Numbered from the stretch's first letter, positions 24,816-34,842 are shown. The stretch is DNA of 64,000 nt from Calothrix sp. HK-06 (GCF_001904745.1 NZ_MRCD01000001.1:62001-126000); one strand, 5' to 3'. Made by a program: numbers and translations. Notes: generated from the letters alone by a model not told the origin.

Positions 24816-25934
24816 ATGGAAAACCAGCAAGCATTTTGGCAAATAATTAAACATAGCATTGTTAATTCAGGTATTAATATTGCTAATATACAACTTACAA
24901 AAATTTTACTTTTTGCTTTAATTATTGTAATTACACAAGCATTAAAAGAAGTTTTTTTATCAGTAATTATTCGTCGGCTTGAGTTATTAGCTAGCGTTGA
25001 TAAAACGCCTTTAGATGATGAATTAATCAAAATTATCAAACCGCCTACTAATTGGTTAATTTTATTAGCTGGTGTATGGGTAGGAGAGTTGATACTGGCG
25101 CCTCAACTAGGAACGCAGGTAGCTCAAGAAATTGGAAAAATTCTGAATTTTTTAACTGTTAGTATTGGTGCCTACATTGTTTATCATGTCTCTCCTTTAC
25201 TTGGAAGAGCATTAAGAAAGTTTGCAGCTAGTACTGATACTGAACTTGATAACTTACTTCTTCCCTACTTACCAAAGCTCTTTCAAATAGCTGCTATTTT
25301 AGTTGTAGTTATCAAAGGGTCGGAAGTTTTGCTAGGTGCATCTGCATCTGCACTCATTGGTTTATTAGGTGGAGCAGGTGTAGCTCTTGGTTTACTAATT
25401 AAAGATGTGATTTATGACTGGTTTTGCACTATAATCATTTTTTTCGATAAGCTTTACCGACCGGGAGATAGATTAATTGTTGAAGGAATTGATGGCTTTG
25501 CCAATGTTTTAGAAATCGGCTTGAGAAGTACAAAATTACGTGTTGCTAAGTGGAATTCTATTAAAAAAATTCCTAACTCAAAGATGATTACTGGTATCGT
25601 TGAAAATTGGACACAAAACCCCTCAGAAAAACCTTCATACGGTATAAATTTTACCCTAAAAGTTGATGGACTCTCCGCCGAAAAATCTGCTGCTATTTAT
25701 CAAGCTTTACAGGATATACCAAAGAAGGTTGATTTAATTTCTGAAAACTGCCAAGTCAGATTAGAGGGAATTGTAGAAAATGCACGTGTATTTAGATTTC
25801 GCGCATTTTCTAACGACTTCAATAAATATTATGATTCTGAACTCGCAATCAATTTAGCTATAATTGACATGTTAGAGAAAGAATCAATCGAACAATTGAA
25901 TATCTCGCTGACAGCAGATGCTACGAAGTATTAG
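24816..25934 (+). CDS. MscS-family mechanosensitive channel
   Basis: 372 residues from ATG 24,816; a TTG at 24,780 would add twelve. Hydrophobic segments lie at about 20-40, 75-90, 110-130 and 160-205. The last is the pore helix, with Gly/Ala-rich GASASALIGLLGGAGVALG, followed by the beta domain with FFDKLYRPGDRLIVEGIDGFANVLEIGLRSTKLR. This is diagnostic of the MscS family, which opens under hypo-osmotic membrane tension (known). The gene converges with the decarboxylase-like gene; the stops overlap. Confidence 0.85.
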   Translation: MENQQAFWQIIKHSIVNSGINIANIQLTKILLFALIIVITQALKEVFLSVIIRRLELLASVDKTPLDDELIKIIKPPTNWLILLAGVWVGELILAPQLGTQVAQEIGKILNFLTVSIGAYIVYHVSPLLGRALRKFAASTDTELDNLLLPYLPKLFQIAAILVVVIKGSEVLLGASASALIGLLGGAGVALGLLIKDVIYDWFCTIIIFFDKLYRPGDRLIVEGIDGFANVLEIGLRSTKLRVAKWNSIKKIPNSKMITGIVENWTQNPSEKPSYGINFTLKVDGLSAEKSAAIYQALQDIPKKVDLISENCQVRLEGIVENARVFRFRAFSNDFNKYYDSELAINLAIIDMLEKESIEQLNISLTADATKY

Positions 25935-26581
25935 TTATAGCTATAATCAACTGCACGCGCACCCACTATTTGCGGCGCCTCAACCTTCAAAATCATATTA
26001 TCAGAACGGGCACTCAAAAGCGGCGCCCCCAAATTCAAAGAAGCAAATGGACTTTCTGAGGGAACTTCTAATTTAGAACCAATGAAACCAATATTAAACT
26101 CAAACTCAGCCGCAAAAGACATTATATTTGCATCTTTGGTACTAAAACTCAACCCTTTAAGCCACTGGCGCCAATTAAACCAACTTTTCTTATCGAAATC
26201 AAGGGTACACAGAGTTTTACCTCCTTGCTGTACAGCAACACGCTTATCGAGCCAAGTAAAATCAGCAAGTTCCTTGGGTAATCCCCAAATTTCTCGACCA
26301 CCTGCCACCGAGTCAGAATTATCTACATATATATGTGTTACCCAAGCACCAATTTTATCTTGATATTTAACAAAAGCTGGTGCAACAATTAACTCGCTAT
26401 ATTCAAGTATTGAACCTGGTTGATAATTAGATAGATATACTGCACCAAGCGTTTTACCTGGAAAAACTGAAAAAATCTCAAACTCAGAAGGAATTAACGC
26501 ACGAACGCGGTTAGTATCTACCAAATGTAAAGTTTGCACCGCATAACCCTGCAAACTCCAAGGCGCCATTGGATATGTCAT
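25931..26581 (-). CDS. Acetoacetate decarboxylase-like protein
   Basis: 216 residues from ATG 26,581, preceded by GAGG; an upstream start at 26,605 is less likely. The fold markers are PWSLQGYAVQTLHLVD at the start, GAVYLSNYQPGS, and REIWGLPKELADF, found in acetoacetate-decarboxylase-like proteins of cyanobacteria. The lysine of true decarboxylases is not obvious, so activity is uncertain. Possibly an enzyme acting on a pigment or lipid-related substrate (inference). The stop overlaps that of the MscS gene. Confidence 0.7.
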   Translation of the reverse strand: MTYPMAPWSLQGYAVQTLHLVDTNRVRALIPSEFEIFSVFPGKTLGAVYLSNYQPGSILEYSELIVAPAFVKYQDKIGAWVTHIYVDNSDSVAGGREIWGLPKELADFTWLDKRVAVQQGGKTLCTLDFDKKSWFNWRQWLKGLSFSTKDANIMSFAAEFEFNIGFIGSKLEVPSESPFASLNLGAPLLSARSDNMILKVEAPQIVGARAVDYSYN

Positions 26582-26664
26582 ATTTACCCTCGCTAATACC
26601 AGCAAAGTATATACCGCGTCCGATTGCTGATACTACTATCGAAGGTTTTAACTATAAAAAACAA

Positions 26665-26697
26665 AAACCCACACGCTTCATTAGCCAATGTGGGTTT
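26665..26697 (-). terminator. dnaK terminator
   Basis: Perfect 9-bp stem (26,665-26,673 with 26,689-26,697, AAACCCACA and TGTGGGTTT), followed on the minus strand by TTGTTTTTTAT. It lies about 45 bases after the dnaK stop. Confidence 0.85.
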
Positions 26698-26740
26698 ATT
26701 AAAGTTCCCAAGTTTAACCTGGGAACAAACCAATACAAAA

Positions 26741-28663
26741 TTACTTAGATTCAGTGAAGTCAGCATCAATAACGTCATCACCGCTACCACCACTTGAGGC
26801 GCCACCAGCAGAACCAGCATCAGCACCAGGGGCACCACCAGCACCAGGAGCGCCAGCATCACCACCTTGTTGATAGATGCTGCTACCAACTGCAAACAGC
26901 GCTTGTTGCAATTCGGGCATAATGCGCTTGATTTGCTCGTCGTCTTCTTTTGCAACAGCGTCTTTGAGGTCTTTGACTAAACCTTCAACTTTGGTTTTAT
27001 CTGCTGGGGGTACTTTGTCACCAAGTTCTTGAATTTGCTTCTCTGCTTGGTATGCCAAAGAGTCAGCTTGGTTTTTACGGTCGATTTTTTCGCGACGTTC
27101 TTTGTCGGTTGATGCGTTTTGTTCTGCATCACGTACCATGCGCTCAACGTCGTTTTTGTCGAGAGTCGACGCGCCAGTAATACTAATAGATTGTTCCTTA
27201 CCTGTACCCTTGTCTTTCGCGGTTACGTTCAAAATACCGTTAGCGTCGATATCGAACACAACTTCAATTTGGGGAACACCACGAGGTGCAGGAGGAATAC
27301 CATCAAGACGGAAAGTTCCTAAGCTCTTGTTGTCGTTGGACATTTCACGCTCACCTTGGAGGACGTGAATTTCTACGTTTGTTTGTCCGTCAACTGCGGT
27401 AGAGAATACTTCTGACTTCTTGGTAGGAATGGTTGTGTTACGAGGAATAATCTTGGTCATTACACCACCCAAGGTTTCTACACCTAGAGACAGTGGTGTT
27501 ACGTCTAACAATAAGATACCAGTAACATCACCAGCTAATACACCAGCTTGAATTGCGGCGCCAACAGCTACCACTTCATCAGGGTTTACTGTTTGGTTAG
27601 GGTCTTTACCTAATGCAGTCTTAACTAACTGTTGTACTGCGGGGATACGAGTTGAACCACCAACTAGTACAACTTCATCAATATCAGTCTTGCTGAGTTT
27701 TGCGTCGCGTAACGCATTTTCAACAGGAATGCGGCAACGGTCAATAAGGTCAGAGCAAAGTTCCTCGAAGCGAGCGCGTGTTAGCGTTGTGTCGAGGTGC
27801 TTGGGACCATCTTGTGTTGCAGTGATGAAAGGCAGGTTGATTTCTGCTTGGGTAACGCTCGAAAGCTCGATTTTGGCTTTCTCTGCTGCTTCTGTTAAAC
27901 GTTGTAAAGCTTGCTTGTCTTTACGAAGGTCAATACCTTCCGCTCTACGGAATTCTTCAGCAAGGAAGTCAACGATTTTTTTATCGAAGTCGTCACCACC
28001 TAAGTGGGTATCACCAGAAGTTGCAAGTACTTCAAATACTCCATCTCCTACTTCAAGGACAGATACGTCGAAAGTACCACCACCAAGGTCAAATACAAGG
28101 ATTGTTTCATTACTCTTCTTATCAAAACCATATGCTAACGATGCAGCAGTAGGTTCGTTGATAATCCGTAATACTTCAATACCCGCAATTTTACCTGCGT
28201 CTTTGGTTGCTTGACGTTGTGAGTCGTTAAAATAAGCAGGTACGGTAATTACTGCCTGAGTGACAGTTTCACCGAGATACTTACTAGCGTCTTCAACAAG
28301 CTTACGAAGAACTTGTGCGGAAATTTCTTCTGGTGCAAACTGCTTACCAGCCGCTGGACAGTCTAATTTAACGTTTCCACCGCTTTGTAAAATTTTATAT
28401 GAGACTTCGGTAGCTTCATTTGTAACTTCCTCGAAGCGGCGCCCGATGAAGCGTTTTACTGAATAAAAAGTGTTTTCGGGGTTCATTACCGCTTGACGTT
28501 TGGCGATTTGACCAACCAAGCGGTCGCCATTTTTCGCAAACGCGACAACAGAGGGAGTGGTACGAAAACCTTCAGCGTTAGCAATAACTGTGGGTTTACC
28601 ACCTTCCATTACTGCCACGCAGGAGTTAGTTGTTCCTAAGTCTATTCCAACTACTTTTGCCAT
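26741..28663 (-). CDS. dnaK: Chaperone DnaK (Hsp70)
   Basis: 640 residues, full length. Residues 1-385 form the ATPase domain ([47 protein letters not shown]). The substrate domain follows ([14 protein letters not shown], then the beta sandwich and the lid). A Gly/Ala-rich tail ends in [12 protein letters not shown]. It folds and protects proteins with DnaJ and GrpE, neither of which is adjacent, as is usual for one of the several dnaK copies in cyanobacteria. A 9-bp inverted repeat 70-95 bases upstream may act in regulation. Confidence 0.97.
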   Translation of the reverse strand: MAKVVGIDLGTTNSCVAVMEGGKPTVIANAEGFRTTPSVVAFAKNGDRLVGQIAKRQAVMNPENTFYSVKRFIGRRFEEVTNEATEVSYKILQSGGNVKLDCPAAGKQFAPEEISAQVLRKLVEDASKYLGETVTQAVITVPAYFNDSQRQATKDAGKIAGIEVLRIINEPTAASLAYGFDKKSNETILVFDLGGGTFDVSVLEVGDGVFEVLATSGDTHLGGDDFDKKIVDFLAEEFRRAEGIDLRKDKQALQRLTEAAEKAKIELSSVTQAEINLPFITATQDGPKHLDTTLTRARFEELCSDLIDRCRIPVENALRDAKLSKTDIDEVVLVGGSTRIPAVQQLVKTALGKDPNQTVNPDEVVAVGAAIQAGVLAGDVTGILLLDVTPLSLGVETLGGVMTKIIPRNTTIPTKKSEVFSTAVDGQTNVEIHVLQGEREMSNDNKSLGTFRLDGIPPAPRGVPQIEVVFDIDANGILNVTAKDKGTGKEQSISITGASTLDKNDVERMVRDAEQNASTDKERREKIDRKNQADSLAYQAEKQIQELGDKVPPADKTKVEGLVKDLKDAVAKEDDEQIKRIMPELQQALFAVGSSIYQQGGDAGAPGAGGAPGADAGSAGGASSGGSGDDVIDADFTESK

Positions 28664-28733
28664 TGTAGGTGCTGGCTCCGTGTAACTACAAATTAATAAA
28701 TGGACGTAATAAGGACGAGAAAATTAAACCAAT

Positions 28734-28756
28734 ACTCGTTGCTAGTTGCAACGAGT
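28734..28756. promoter_or_regulatory. Inverted repeat upstream of dnaK
   Basis: ACTCGTTGC (28,734-28,742) and GCAACGAGT (28,748-28,756) are perfect arms around five bases, 71 bases before the dnaK start. This is not the CIRCE sequence. It may be an operator or a 5' leader hairpin. Confidence 0.45.
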
Positions 28757-28893
28757 TCAGCACTTCAAACCTTAAAATTTGGCTTTCGTGGGGTGAAAAC
28801 CCATAACTATGCTGATATATATACTGAGCCTGTGTAGCCTGTCCATGAAGGGTGGTTTCCCGAACAAATTAACGGACGGTCAGCCAATTGACC

Positions 28894-29103
28894 TCATGCA
28901 GCAGCTTTCAAACTCACAATTTGTTTTATTTCACTTCGTCTAATGTATGAGAAATAATACTGTAAGTAATTCGCGTCAACCGTAAACCCTAAGTGGTGTT
29001 TGCCGCCAAAATCCACTATAGTCGCAATATTTGGCATAAAAATCAGCATCTGCTCGGTGCTAAATTCGAGTGGCGCCTTCAAAATACCTAACCTTAGATG
29101 CAA
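28894..29103 (-). CDS. Possible small hypothetical protein
   Basis: 69 residues with a protein-like body (IATIVDFGGKHHLGFTVDANYLQYYFSYIRRSEIKQIVSL) and no membrane segment. No family is recognised, and no strong ribosome site precedes the ATG. It occupies much of the 520-base gap between dnaK and the next gene. It could also be a remnant. Confidence 0.4.
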   Translation of the reverse strand: MHLRLGILKAPLEFSTEQMLIFMPNIATIVDFGGKHHLGFTVDANYLQYYFSYIRRSEIKQIVSLKAAA

Positions 29104-29186
29104 GATATGACTTAAGCGTTAAGGCTAACGTAACAGATAAATCAATGTTGATTTCGAGCCAAGACGTTTATATATAGCGATTAAAC

Positions 29187-29699
29187 ATGACTAACTCAAA
29201 TGGAAACAACGGCGACAGCATTAAAAAAGTCCGAGAATTAATCAAAGATATTGACTTCGCCATGCTAACGACTGTTGACAGCGAAGGCAAATTACACAGT
29301 CGCCCAATGTCAACCAACAAAGAAGTCGAATTTAATGGAGATGTATGGTTTTTTACCTATGCAAGCTCACTTAAGGTCTCGGAAATTAATCGGCGCCATG
29401 AAGTAAATGTTAGTTACGCTGACCCTAAAAAACAAAGTTACGTTTCGCTGACTGGTACAGCAGAAATTGTCAAAGATAGACAAAAACTTGAAGAATTATG
29501 GCAACCTCAGCTTAAAGCATGGTTTCCTAAAGAACTTGAGGAACCAGATATTGCTTTGTTAAAAGTTAACGTCGAAAAAGCTGAGTACTGGGATTCTCCT
29601 TCTAGCGTTGTTGCCAATGCTATTAGTTTAGTGAAGGCTGTTACTACAGGCAAACCTGCTAGCAATGTTGGTGAACACGAAAAGGTAGACTTGAAATAA
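29187..29699 (+). CDS. Pyridoxamine-phosphate-oxidase-like (general stress 26) protein
   Basis: 170 residues with a split-barrel flavin-binding fold: DIDFAMLTTVDSEGKLHSRPMST near residues 20-45, VWFFTYASSLKVSEI, NVSYADPKKQSYVSLTGTAEIV, and ELEEPDIALLKVNVEKAEYWDSP. This pattern fits the general stress protein 26 branch, thought to bind flavin or F420-like cofactors. Reaction unknown. The gene stands alone, followed by a dispersed repeat. Confidence 0.82.
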   Translation: MTNSNGNNGDSIKKVRELIKDIDFAMLTTVDSEGKLHSRPMSTNKEVEFNGDVWFFTYASSLKVSEINRRHEVNVSYADPKKQSYVSLTGTAEIVKDRQKLEELWQPQLKAWFPKELEEPDIALLKVNVEKAEYWDSPSSVVANAISLVKAVTTGKPASNVGEHEKVDLK

Positions 29700-29704
29700 T
29701 GGAA

Positions 29705-29835
29705 TAGTAGGTTGGGTGGAAACTTTGCGGAACCCAACAAATATTTTACGTTTTGATGTTGTGTTCTGTTCCTCCAACGGCACTCGCTTCAACCGGGGAA
29801 ACCCCGGCAACGCGGTGCCTCCCCAACCTACAATT
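29705..29835. repeat. Dispersed intergenic repeat (GGTTGGG...CCCAACC type)
   Basis: An inverted-repeat unit starts GTAGGTTGGG and ends CCCCAACCTAC, with internal CGGGGAAACCCCGG and GGCACTCGCTTC pieces. A related copy lies at about 57,345-57,421. It overlaps the last bases of nadE's 3' side. Confidence 0.6.
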
Positions 29836-31525
29836 GATAGGCGCCTTTTACCGCTAACCAATTACTGGCAATAGGCATTCGCCATCCTGTACCGAACGCT
29901 CGGTCAGTTATTTTTATGCCAGGAGGTGCCTGTCTTCGCTTAAATTCTGCGCGTGCTACCATTTGAATGACTCGGTTTACTGTGGCAGCGTTATGTCCAG
30001 CAGCTACTATTTGAGCCGCAGATTGATGTTCGTGTATGAGTTTTTGTAAAATATCGTCCAACACTCCGTATTCTGGTAATGAGTCTTGGTCTAGTTGTCC
30101 GGGTTTTAATTCTGCACTGGGTGGTTTGACTAATATGTTATTAGGAATAATTTCGGTATTTGAATTTAACCAGTTACATAACGAATAAACTCGTGTTTTT
30201 GGAACATCGGCAATAACTGCGAGTCCTCCATTCATGTCACCGTATAAAGTACAGTAACCTACAGCCATTTCTGATTTGTTACCAGTTGAAAGCAGTAAAT
30301 AACCAAATTTGTTTGCCACTGCCATTAATAAATTACCGCGAATTCTAGATTGAATATTTTCTTCGGCTAATCCAAATTCTGTACCCGCAAATAAACCAAC
30401 CAAAGCATTATCAAATCCTTGCATCAAGTTCCCAATAGGAATAGTTTGTGTTTTTATACCAAGGTTGTCACCTAGTGCTAAGGCATCACTAATTGAATGG
30501 TCAGAACTATAGGGTGAGGGCATTAAAATACCGAGGACATTTTCTTTACCAAGGGCAGCAGCAGCAATAGCGGCAACAAGCGCAGAGTCTATACCACCGC
30601 TTAAACCTAAAATAGCTTTAGAAAAGCGGCATTTTTGGGCATAGTCACGAACTCCTAACACTAAAGCACGCCAAATTTCTTCGTCTTCGCTTTCACATGC
30701 CGAAATAATCGAACTTGGTAGTAAGTCGTGGCGCCCCCCTGAACAGTTACTATCAAATTCAATATATGCTAAATCTGTATCAAAACCTGCTGCCCGACAA
30801 ACAATTTCCCCTTCACGGTTAAGCGCAAAACTGTTGCCATCAAATAACAAATCATCATTACCACCAACTTGATTAACGTATATTATTGGATGCTTATATC
30901 GAATCGCGCTGTATCGTAGCATTGCTTCGCGTAATTTTTGCTTGCTAAGGCTGTAGGGTGAAGCAGATAAATTGATGATAAAGTCCACACCTAGAATTGC
31001 TAAATCTGCAATTGGGTTGATGGCATAGCTACGTTTGCCCCAATACTCTTCATCATTCCATAAATCCTCGCAGATAGTAACACCAATATTAATGTCATCT
31101 AAAGAAAAGTGATTAGCTTGTAACCCTGGTTCAAAATAGCGACGTTCATCAAAAACGTCATATGTTGGTAAAAGACGCTTATGAAAAACTTGTTTAACAC
31201 TGCCCTCATCCAGCAATGCCATACTATTAAACAAGCTCTTACCACCGTTATCAAGTGCCTTTGTATTTGCTTCAACAGTGCCAACCAACACAGCTAAATT
31301 TTGTGGGATATCTTTTGCTAATTGCTGCAATGTGGTATTCATTGCTTCAACAAAACTAGGATTCAATAACAAATCTCTGGGTGGATACCCGCACAGCGAT
31401 AGTTCTGGAGTTAACAATAAACGGGCGCCATCTTTTGAAGCTTTTTGTGCAGCCTCAAGAATTTTTGCAGCATTACCAGGTAAATCACCAATAATAGGAT
31501 TAAGTTGTGCGATTGCAATTTTCAT
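29828..31525 (-). CDS. nadE: Glutamine-dependent NAD synthetase
   Basis: 565 residues in two domains. The N-terminal nitrilase-like amidase (about 1-260) has the Glu of LTPELSLCGYPPRD, the Lys of HKRLLPTYDVFDERRYF and the Cys of GVTICEDLW. The C-terminal synthetase carries the ATP-pyrophosphatase loop LGLSGGIDSALVAA (about 293-306) and STGNKSEMAVGYCTLYGDMNGG. It makes NAD from deamido-NAD with glutamine ammonia. It is last in the NAD operon, 163 bases after nrtR, with an inverted-repeat insertion in that gap. Confidence 0.95.
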   Translation of the reverse strand: MKIAIAQLNPIIGDLPGNAAKILEAAQKASKDGARLLLTPELSLCGYPPRDLLLNPSFVEAMNTTLQQLAKDIPQNLAVLVGTVEANTKALDNGGKSLFNSMALLDEGSVKQVFHKRLLPTYDVFDERRYFEPGLQANHFSLDDINIGVTICEDLWNDEEYWGKRSYAINPIADLAILGVDFIINLSASPYSLSKQKLREAMLRYSAIRYKHPIIYVNQVGGNDDLLFDGNSFALNREGEIVCRAAGFDTDLAYIEFDSNCSGGRHDLLPSSIISACESEDEEIWRALVLGVRDYAQKCRFSKAILGLSGGIDSALVAAIAAAALGKENVLGILMPSPYSSDHSISDALALGDNLGIKTQTIPIGNLMQGFDNALVGLFAGTEFGLAEENIQSRIRGNLLMAVANKFGYLLLSTGNKSEMAVGYCTLYGDMNGGLAVIADVPKTRVYSLCNWLNSNTEIIPNNILVKPPSAELKPGQLDQDSLPEYGVLDDILQKLIHEHQSAAQIVAAGHNAATVNRVIQMVARAEFKRRQAPPGIKITDRAFGTGWRMPIASNWLAVKGAYQL

Positions 31526-31556
31526 AATTGTTGATATTGTATCTATGGTAGAAAAA

Positions 31557-31675
31557 TTGGCAACGGATACAACGGATGTAACGGATAGTTGATTCGTTTC
31601 TAAAAGAAAATCTCAAAAACAGCGATTGTTTTTAATTAATAAATCATCCGTTACATCCGCTACATCCGTTGCCAA
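31557..31675. repeat. MITE-like ATCCGTT repeat, copy 1
   Basis: Left arm TTGGCAACGGAT plus two further (A)ACGGAT units pairs with right arm units ATCCGTTACATCCG...ATCCGTTGCCAA, enclosing about 45 bases. Inserted between nrtR and nadE. Copies 2 and 3 are at 34,589-34,671 and 38,487-38,590. Confidence 0.8.
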
Positions 31676-31688
31676 CGTTGGTCTATTT

Positions 31689-32435
31689 TTATATAAAAAC
31701 CAAAGGTTTATTTTTAAAAGGTGCGAAAGCTTCGGCGTCAAACCGATACAAAGAAGCAGGGCGCCCAGCCCCTCTAGAAACCTTAACACCCGTATCTGAC
31801 AAAAACCCTAACTTCAAAAGTCGGGCACGAAAATTAGAATAATCAGAAAAATTCTCACCCAAAACCGTTGTATAAAGCTGATACAAATCATTAAGAGTAA
31901 ACATCTCAGGCAACACATCAAAAGCAACAGGGCTATATTCCAACTTGTTTTTCAGGCGCCGATGTCCATATGTCAAAATTTCGTTATGGTCAAATGCCAA
32001 TTGTGGAACATCCTTAACAGGATACCAAGCAATTCCAGTCACTCCATCAGCAATTAGTTCTGCTTCTTCAAATCTGACTAAAGCAAAATAACTAACTGAT
32101 AAATATCTAACTCCATAACTGTCGCATTCCTCCCTAGGGTCACGCTTCGGTCCACCAAACGTATATAACTGCTCTAAGTAAAGATTATTCACACGAATTT
32201 TTTCTGACATAATTCGGTACGCAGCATCTTCTAAAGACTCTCCTTGTCGTACTAGGGTACCAGGAAGACTCCAAGAATTGATAAACGGCTGCTGCTGCCG
32301 CATTACTAACAGAACTAATAGCCGATTTTGGGCAGTGTCTACTGAAAATATCACATTATCAACACCAACTTTGAAATCTGCCAAAGATTGTTGATTTAGC
32401 GAACGTTCAGGCAATTTTGAGTTACGTCCTGGCAT
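31689..32435 (-). CDS. nrtR: Nudix-related transcriptional regulator of NAD metabolism
   Basis: 248 residues. The N-terminal Nudix-like domain (about 20-160) has SLPGTLVRQGESLEDAAYRIMSEK, where the catalytic Nudix box is degenerate, as in regulators that only sense ADP-ribose-type ligands. The C-terminal winged helix (about 175-235: TLNDLYQLYTTVLGENFSDYSNFRARLLKLGFL) is the NrtR signature. NrtR represses NAD salvage and synthesis genes in many bacteria, cyanobacteria included (known). Its start overlaps nadD by 40 bases, so it is co-translated with the genes it probably controls. Confidence 0.85.
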   Translation of the reverse strand: MPGRNSKLPERSLNQQSLADFKVGVDNVIFSVDTAQNRLLVLLVMRQQQPFINSWSLPGTLVRQGESLEDAAYRIMSEKIRVNNLYLEQLYTFGGPKRDPREECDSYGVRYLSVSYFALVRFEEAELIADGVTGIAWYPVKDVPQLAFDHNEILTYGHRRLKNKLEYSPVAFDVLPEMFTLNDLYQLYTTVLGENFSDYSNFRARLLKLGFLSDTGVKVSRGAGRPASLYRFDAEAFAPFKNKPLVFI

Positions 32436-33004
32436 TTGTACAAATGCTGTTGATTGATATAGTCTATTACAGATGGTGTTAAAGCATCAGAGTTGCCGTG
32501 TTCCCGGTACGATGTAGAAGAAACATCTAAACCAGTTATTGGCGCAATTGTTATTTTGGCGCCCCCCTGAACGCTTAGTTGCTTGACTTGAAGCATACTA
32601 GTTTCATTTATTGCATATCCTGGACGCGGTACTACCAAAAGTTTTACCTGTTGCAATAAATCTTCAATTCGATACCAGCGCGGTAGCTGAGTAAGCAAAT
32701 CTGAACCAACTACTAGAGTATACTCTGCATCCTGCCATTTTTGCTTGGCTTTATCTAATGTTTCTAAAGTTCGTAAGCTGCTCAGGTCTTGTTGTAAATG
32801 CACATTACTAGGGTGTGACTCTATACCATCAATAAGCATTTGTAACATTATGACGCGATGCTCTAATGATACTTTATGTGACTTAAAAGGATTTTCTGCC
32901 GCCCATACTGCAACTAAATCAAAACACTCTGACAACCATTTTAATACTTTTTGATGTCCAGCAGTTGGCGGGTCGGCACTTGTTCCAAATAATGCTATTT
33001 GCAT
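32396..33004 (-). CDS. nadD: Nicotinate-nucleotide adenylyltransferase
   Basis: 202 residues. The nucleotidyltransferase motif is GTSADPPTAGHQKVLKWL near the start (the T/H-x-G-H signature at TAGH), with a second part, DVSSTSYREHG, near residue 168, as in NadD. VGSDLLTQLPRWYRI is the nucleotide-contact segment. It adds AMP to nicotinate mononucleotide. It starts three bases after pncB and overlaps nrtR by 40 bases. Confidence 0.9.
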   Translation of the reverse strand: MQIALFGTSADPPTAGHQKVLKWLSECFDLVAVWAAENPFKSHKVSLEHRVIMLQMLIDGIESHPSNVHLQQDLSSLRTLETLDKAKQKWQDAEYTLVVGSDLLTQLPRWYRIEDLLQQVKLLVVPRPGYAINETSMLQVKQLSVQGGAKITIAPITGLDVSSTSYREHGNSDALTPSVIDYINQQHLYKCQDVTQNCLNVR

Positions 33005-33007
33005 AAG

Positions 33008-34417
33008 TTAGTGTTGCTTTTTTTGGGTTATTTGAGTCAGTTGGTCTAAATCTTCTGATATTACAATTTTTGGTGTATGGCTATTTTCTATTTGCCTTAT
33101 TTGCTCAGGTAAGCTTGCTACTTGTGCTTGAGTACGTTTTTTGATAGTAGCTAAATCTTCTTGCTGTTTTATACGTATACCTTCTTTGATAAATACTTGT
33201 AATAAAGGTTCTTCTCCTTCTAATGGTTCTTCTGTCATTAACCCCAAACGGTCGTTTTCTAGTTTAATACCATTGTTATTCTTTACATAACGTCGAAAGA
33301 TTTGTTTCCGTCCTGGGTATGTTGTTTTACCGCTCGACTGCTTCATTACAGGTATACTATCTATCTCTACTAATTTATAAACTCCATTCACAGGAGAACC
33401 AGTCACCAGTTTTGTACCTAAACCATAACCGTCAATTTGGGCGCCTGATTTTTTCAAACGGCTAATTTCCCACTCATCCAAATCCCCGCTGGCAAAAATT
33501 GGTACATTTGGCAAGTGAGAACGTACTTGATTTGACAAATTTACTAAATCCCCAGAATCAAGCCTAACCCCAGCCAACTCTATTTCTCCAGAATTTAATT
33601 TCTCACCTAACTTCTTAGCCGCCGCTACCGTATCATAGGTATCAATTAATAATGCCGCACCAGGAAAATAACGGTGGAATGCCGTAAACGCCTGGTCTTC
33701 ACTACCATCAAGTGCTGAAAGTGCCATAACTAACGCATGAGCCATCGTACCACTCGGTTGCGTACCTAACTGTAACGCAGCGAACACATTTGATGTAGCA
33801 TCTAAACCTGCCGCTAACGCTGCACGTGCCGCCCATACGGCGCCTTGAGGACTGAAGGCACGTCGCGTCCCAAACTCCAACAGCGTCGCATTTTCACCTG
33901 CCATATCACGAATACGTGCAGCACGTGTTGCAATCAAAGTTTGATAATTAATTGTATTCAATAAATACGTCTCTACTAACTGCGCTTGCCATAGAGGCGC
34001 CTCAACCCGTAAAAATGGCTCATTCTCAAACACAACAGTACCTTCTGGAACCGCCCAAACATCACCTGTAAACCGAGCATTTTCTAGTAGTTTCCAAAAC
34101 CTATCTGGTGCGTTATCAAAAATAGAAGTTCGCTTCAAAGCTTCTATTTGCGTCTCATTAAACCGCAATTTCTCCAAATACTCCAACGCTTGCGCCAAAC
34201 CCATTGCAATCAAATAACCAAACCCCGATGGTAAACGACGCACAAATAGCTCAAAACTCGCTCGTTTGTTTTCAACCCCTTCACCTACGTAACAAGCTGA
34301 CATTGTTAACTGGTAAAGGTCTGTCAGCAAGCTACAATCATCCTCACTCACAAACAGCGATGATTGCTGCATGTCTCTTTCCAGATAGCCCAACCCCGAA
34401 TAAGTGGTCATTGTCAA
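33008..34417 (-). CDS. pncB: Nicotinate phosphoribosyltransferase
   Basis: 469 residues. Family markers are LLTDLYQLTMSACY near residue 30, FELFVRRLPSGFGYLIAMGLAQALEYL, the catalytic-loop region LLEFGTRRAFSPQGAVWAARAALAAG with the His-type GTMAHALVMAL, and SGDLVNLSNQVRS. It converts nicotinate to nicotinate mononucleotide, the salvage entry to NAD. First gene of the operon pncB-nadD-nrtR-nadE. The Met at residue 16 is an alternative start. Confidence 0.93.
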   Translation of the reverse strand: MTMTTYSGLGYLERDMQQSSLFVSEDDCSLLTDLYQLTMSACYVGEGVENKRASFELFVRRLPSGFGYLIAMGLAQALEYLEKLRFNETQIEALKRTSIFDNAPDRFWKLLENARFTGDVWAVPEGTVVFENEPFLRVEAPLWQAQLVETYLLNTINYQTLIATRAARIRDMAGENATLLEFGTRRAFSPQGAVWAARAALAAGLDATSNVFAALQLGTQPSGTMAHALVMALSALDGSEDQAFTAFHRYFPGAALLIDTYDTVAAAKKLGEKLNSGEIELAGVRLDSGDLVNLSNQVRSHLPNVPIFASGDLDEWEISRLKKSGAQIDGYGLGTKLVTGSPVNGVYKLVEIDSIPVMKQSSGKTTYPGRKQIFRRYVKNNNGIKLENDRLGLMTEEPLEGEEPLLQVFIKEGIRIKQQEDLATIKKRTQAQVASLPEQIRQIENSHTPKIVISEDLDQLTQITQKKQH

Positions 34418-34842
34418 AGGCGCCTCCGAAGAATGCTTATAACAATTATGGTAGGTTTCACCAAAAATAATGTCAAGTGATAAAAGCTAGAAAGTACACA
34501 ACCTAGCTGAAATAGTATATTTACGGTAAATATAATGCTAAATTCATAAAATATTTAACATTTTTTAATGGTTATACCTGAATTTATTTGTAACGGATGA
34601 TGAACGGATGTAGCGGATGGTTTATTCTTTATAAATAGCCTATCCGTTACATCCGTTACATCCGTTGCCAGGTATGTTACGAAAAGTATAAAAAAGCGGA
34701 GTGCAACTTTACAATAACTTCAAGTAATATTGCATCTAATTTAAATATGTTGCGATTAGGCGCCAACTAAGGTTATGAGAACTAAAGTATGAATATTACA
34801 AAAAAGTAGTGATTAAAGAAATCACACAAGGGGTATAGTGTT
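34418..34842. other. Control region of the NAD operon and a repeat
   Basis: 425 bases between the divergent pncB and the small gene at 34,843. It holds repeat copy 2 (34,589-34,671). The pncB promoter and any NrtR site should lie near 34,430-34,560, but I could not identify them by eye. Confidence 0.45.
34589..34671. repeat. MITE-like ATCCGTT repeat, copy 2
   Basis: GTAACGGATGATGAACGGATG pairs with TATCCGTTACATCCGTTACATC and CCGTTGCCA, with a loop of about 25 bases. Shorter than the other two copies. Upstream of pncB. Confidence 0.8.

Noticed and set aside
26593-26955. 120-residue minus-strand frame at the end of dnaK
   Set aside because: A shadow frame over the Gly/Ala-rich dnaK tail and its terminator.
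27690-28214. 174-residue plus-strand frame within dnaK
   Set aside because: Antisense shadow of the conserved dnaK coding sequence.
28734-28756. CIRCE element upstream of dnaK
   Set aside because: The inverted repeat there does not match TTAGCACTC-N9-GAGTGCTAA and has a five-base loop.
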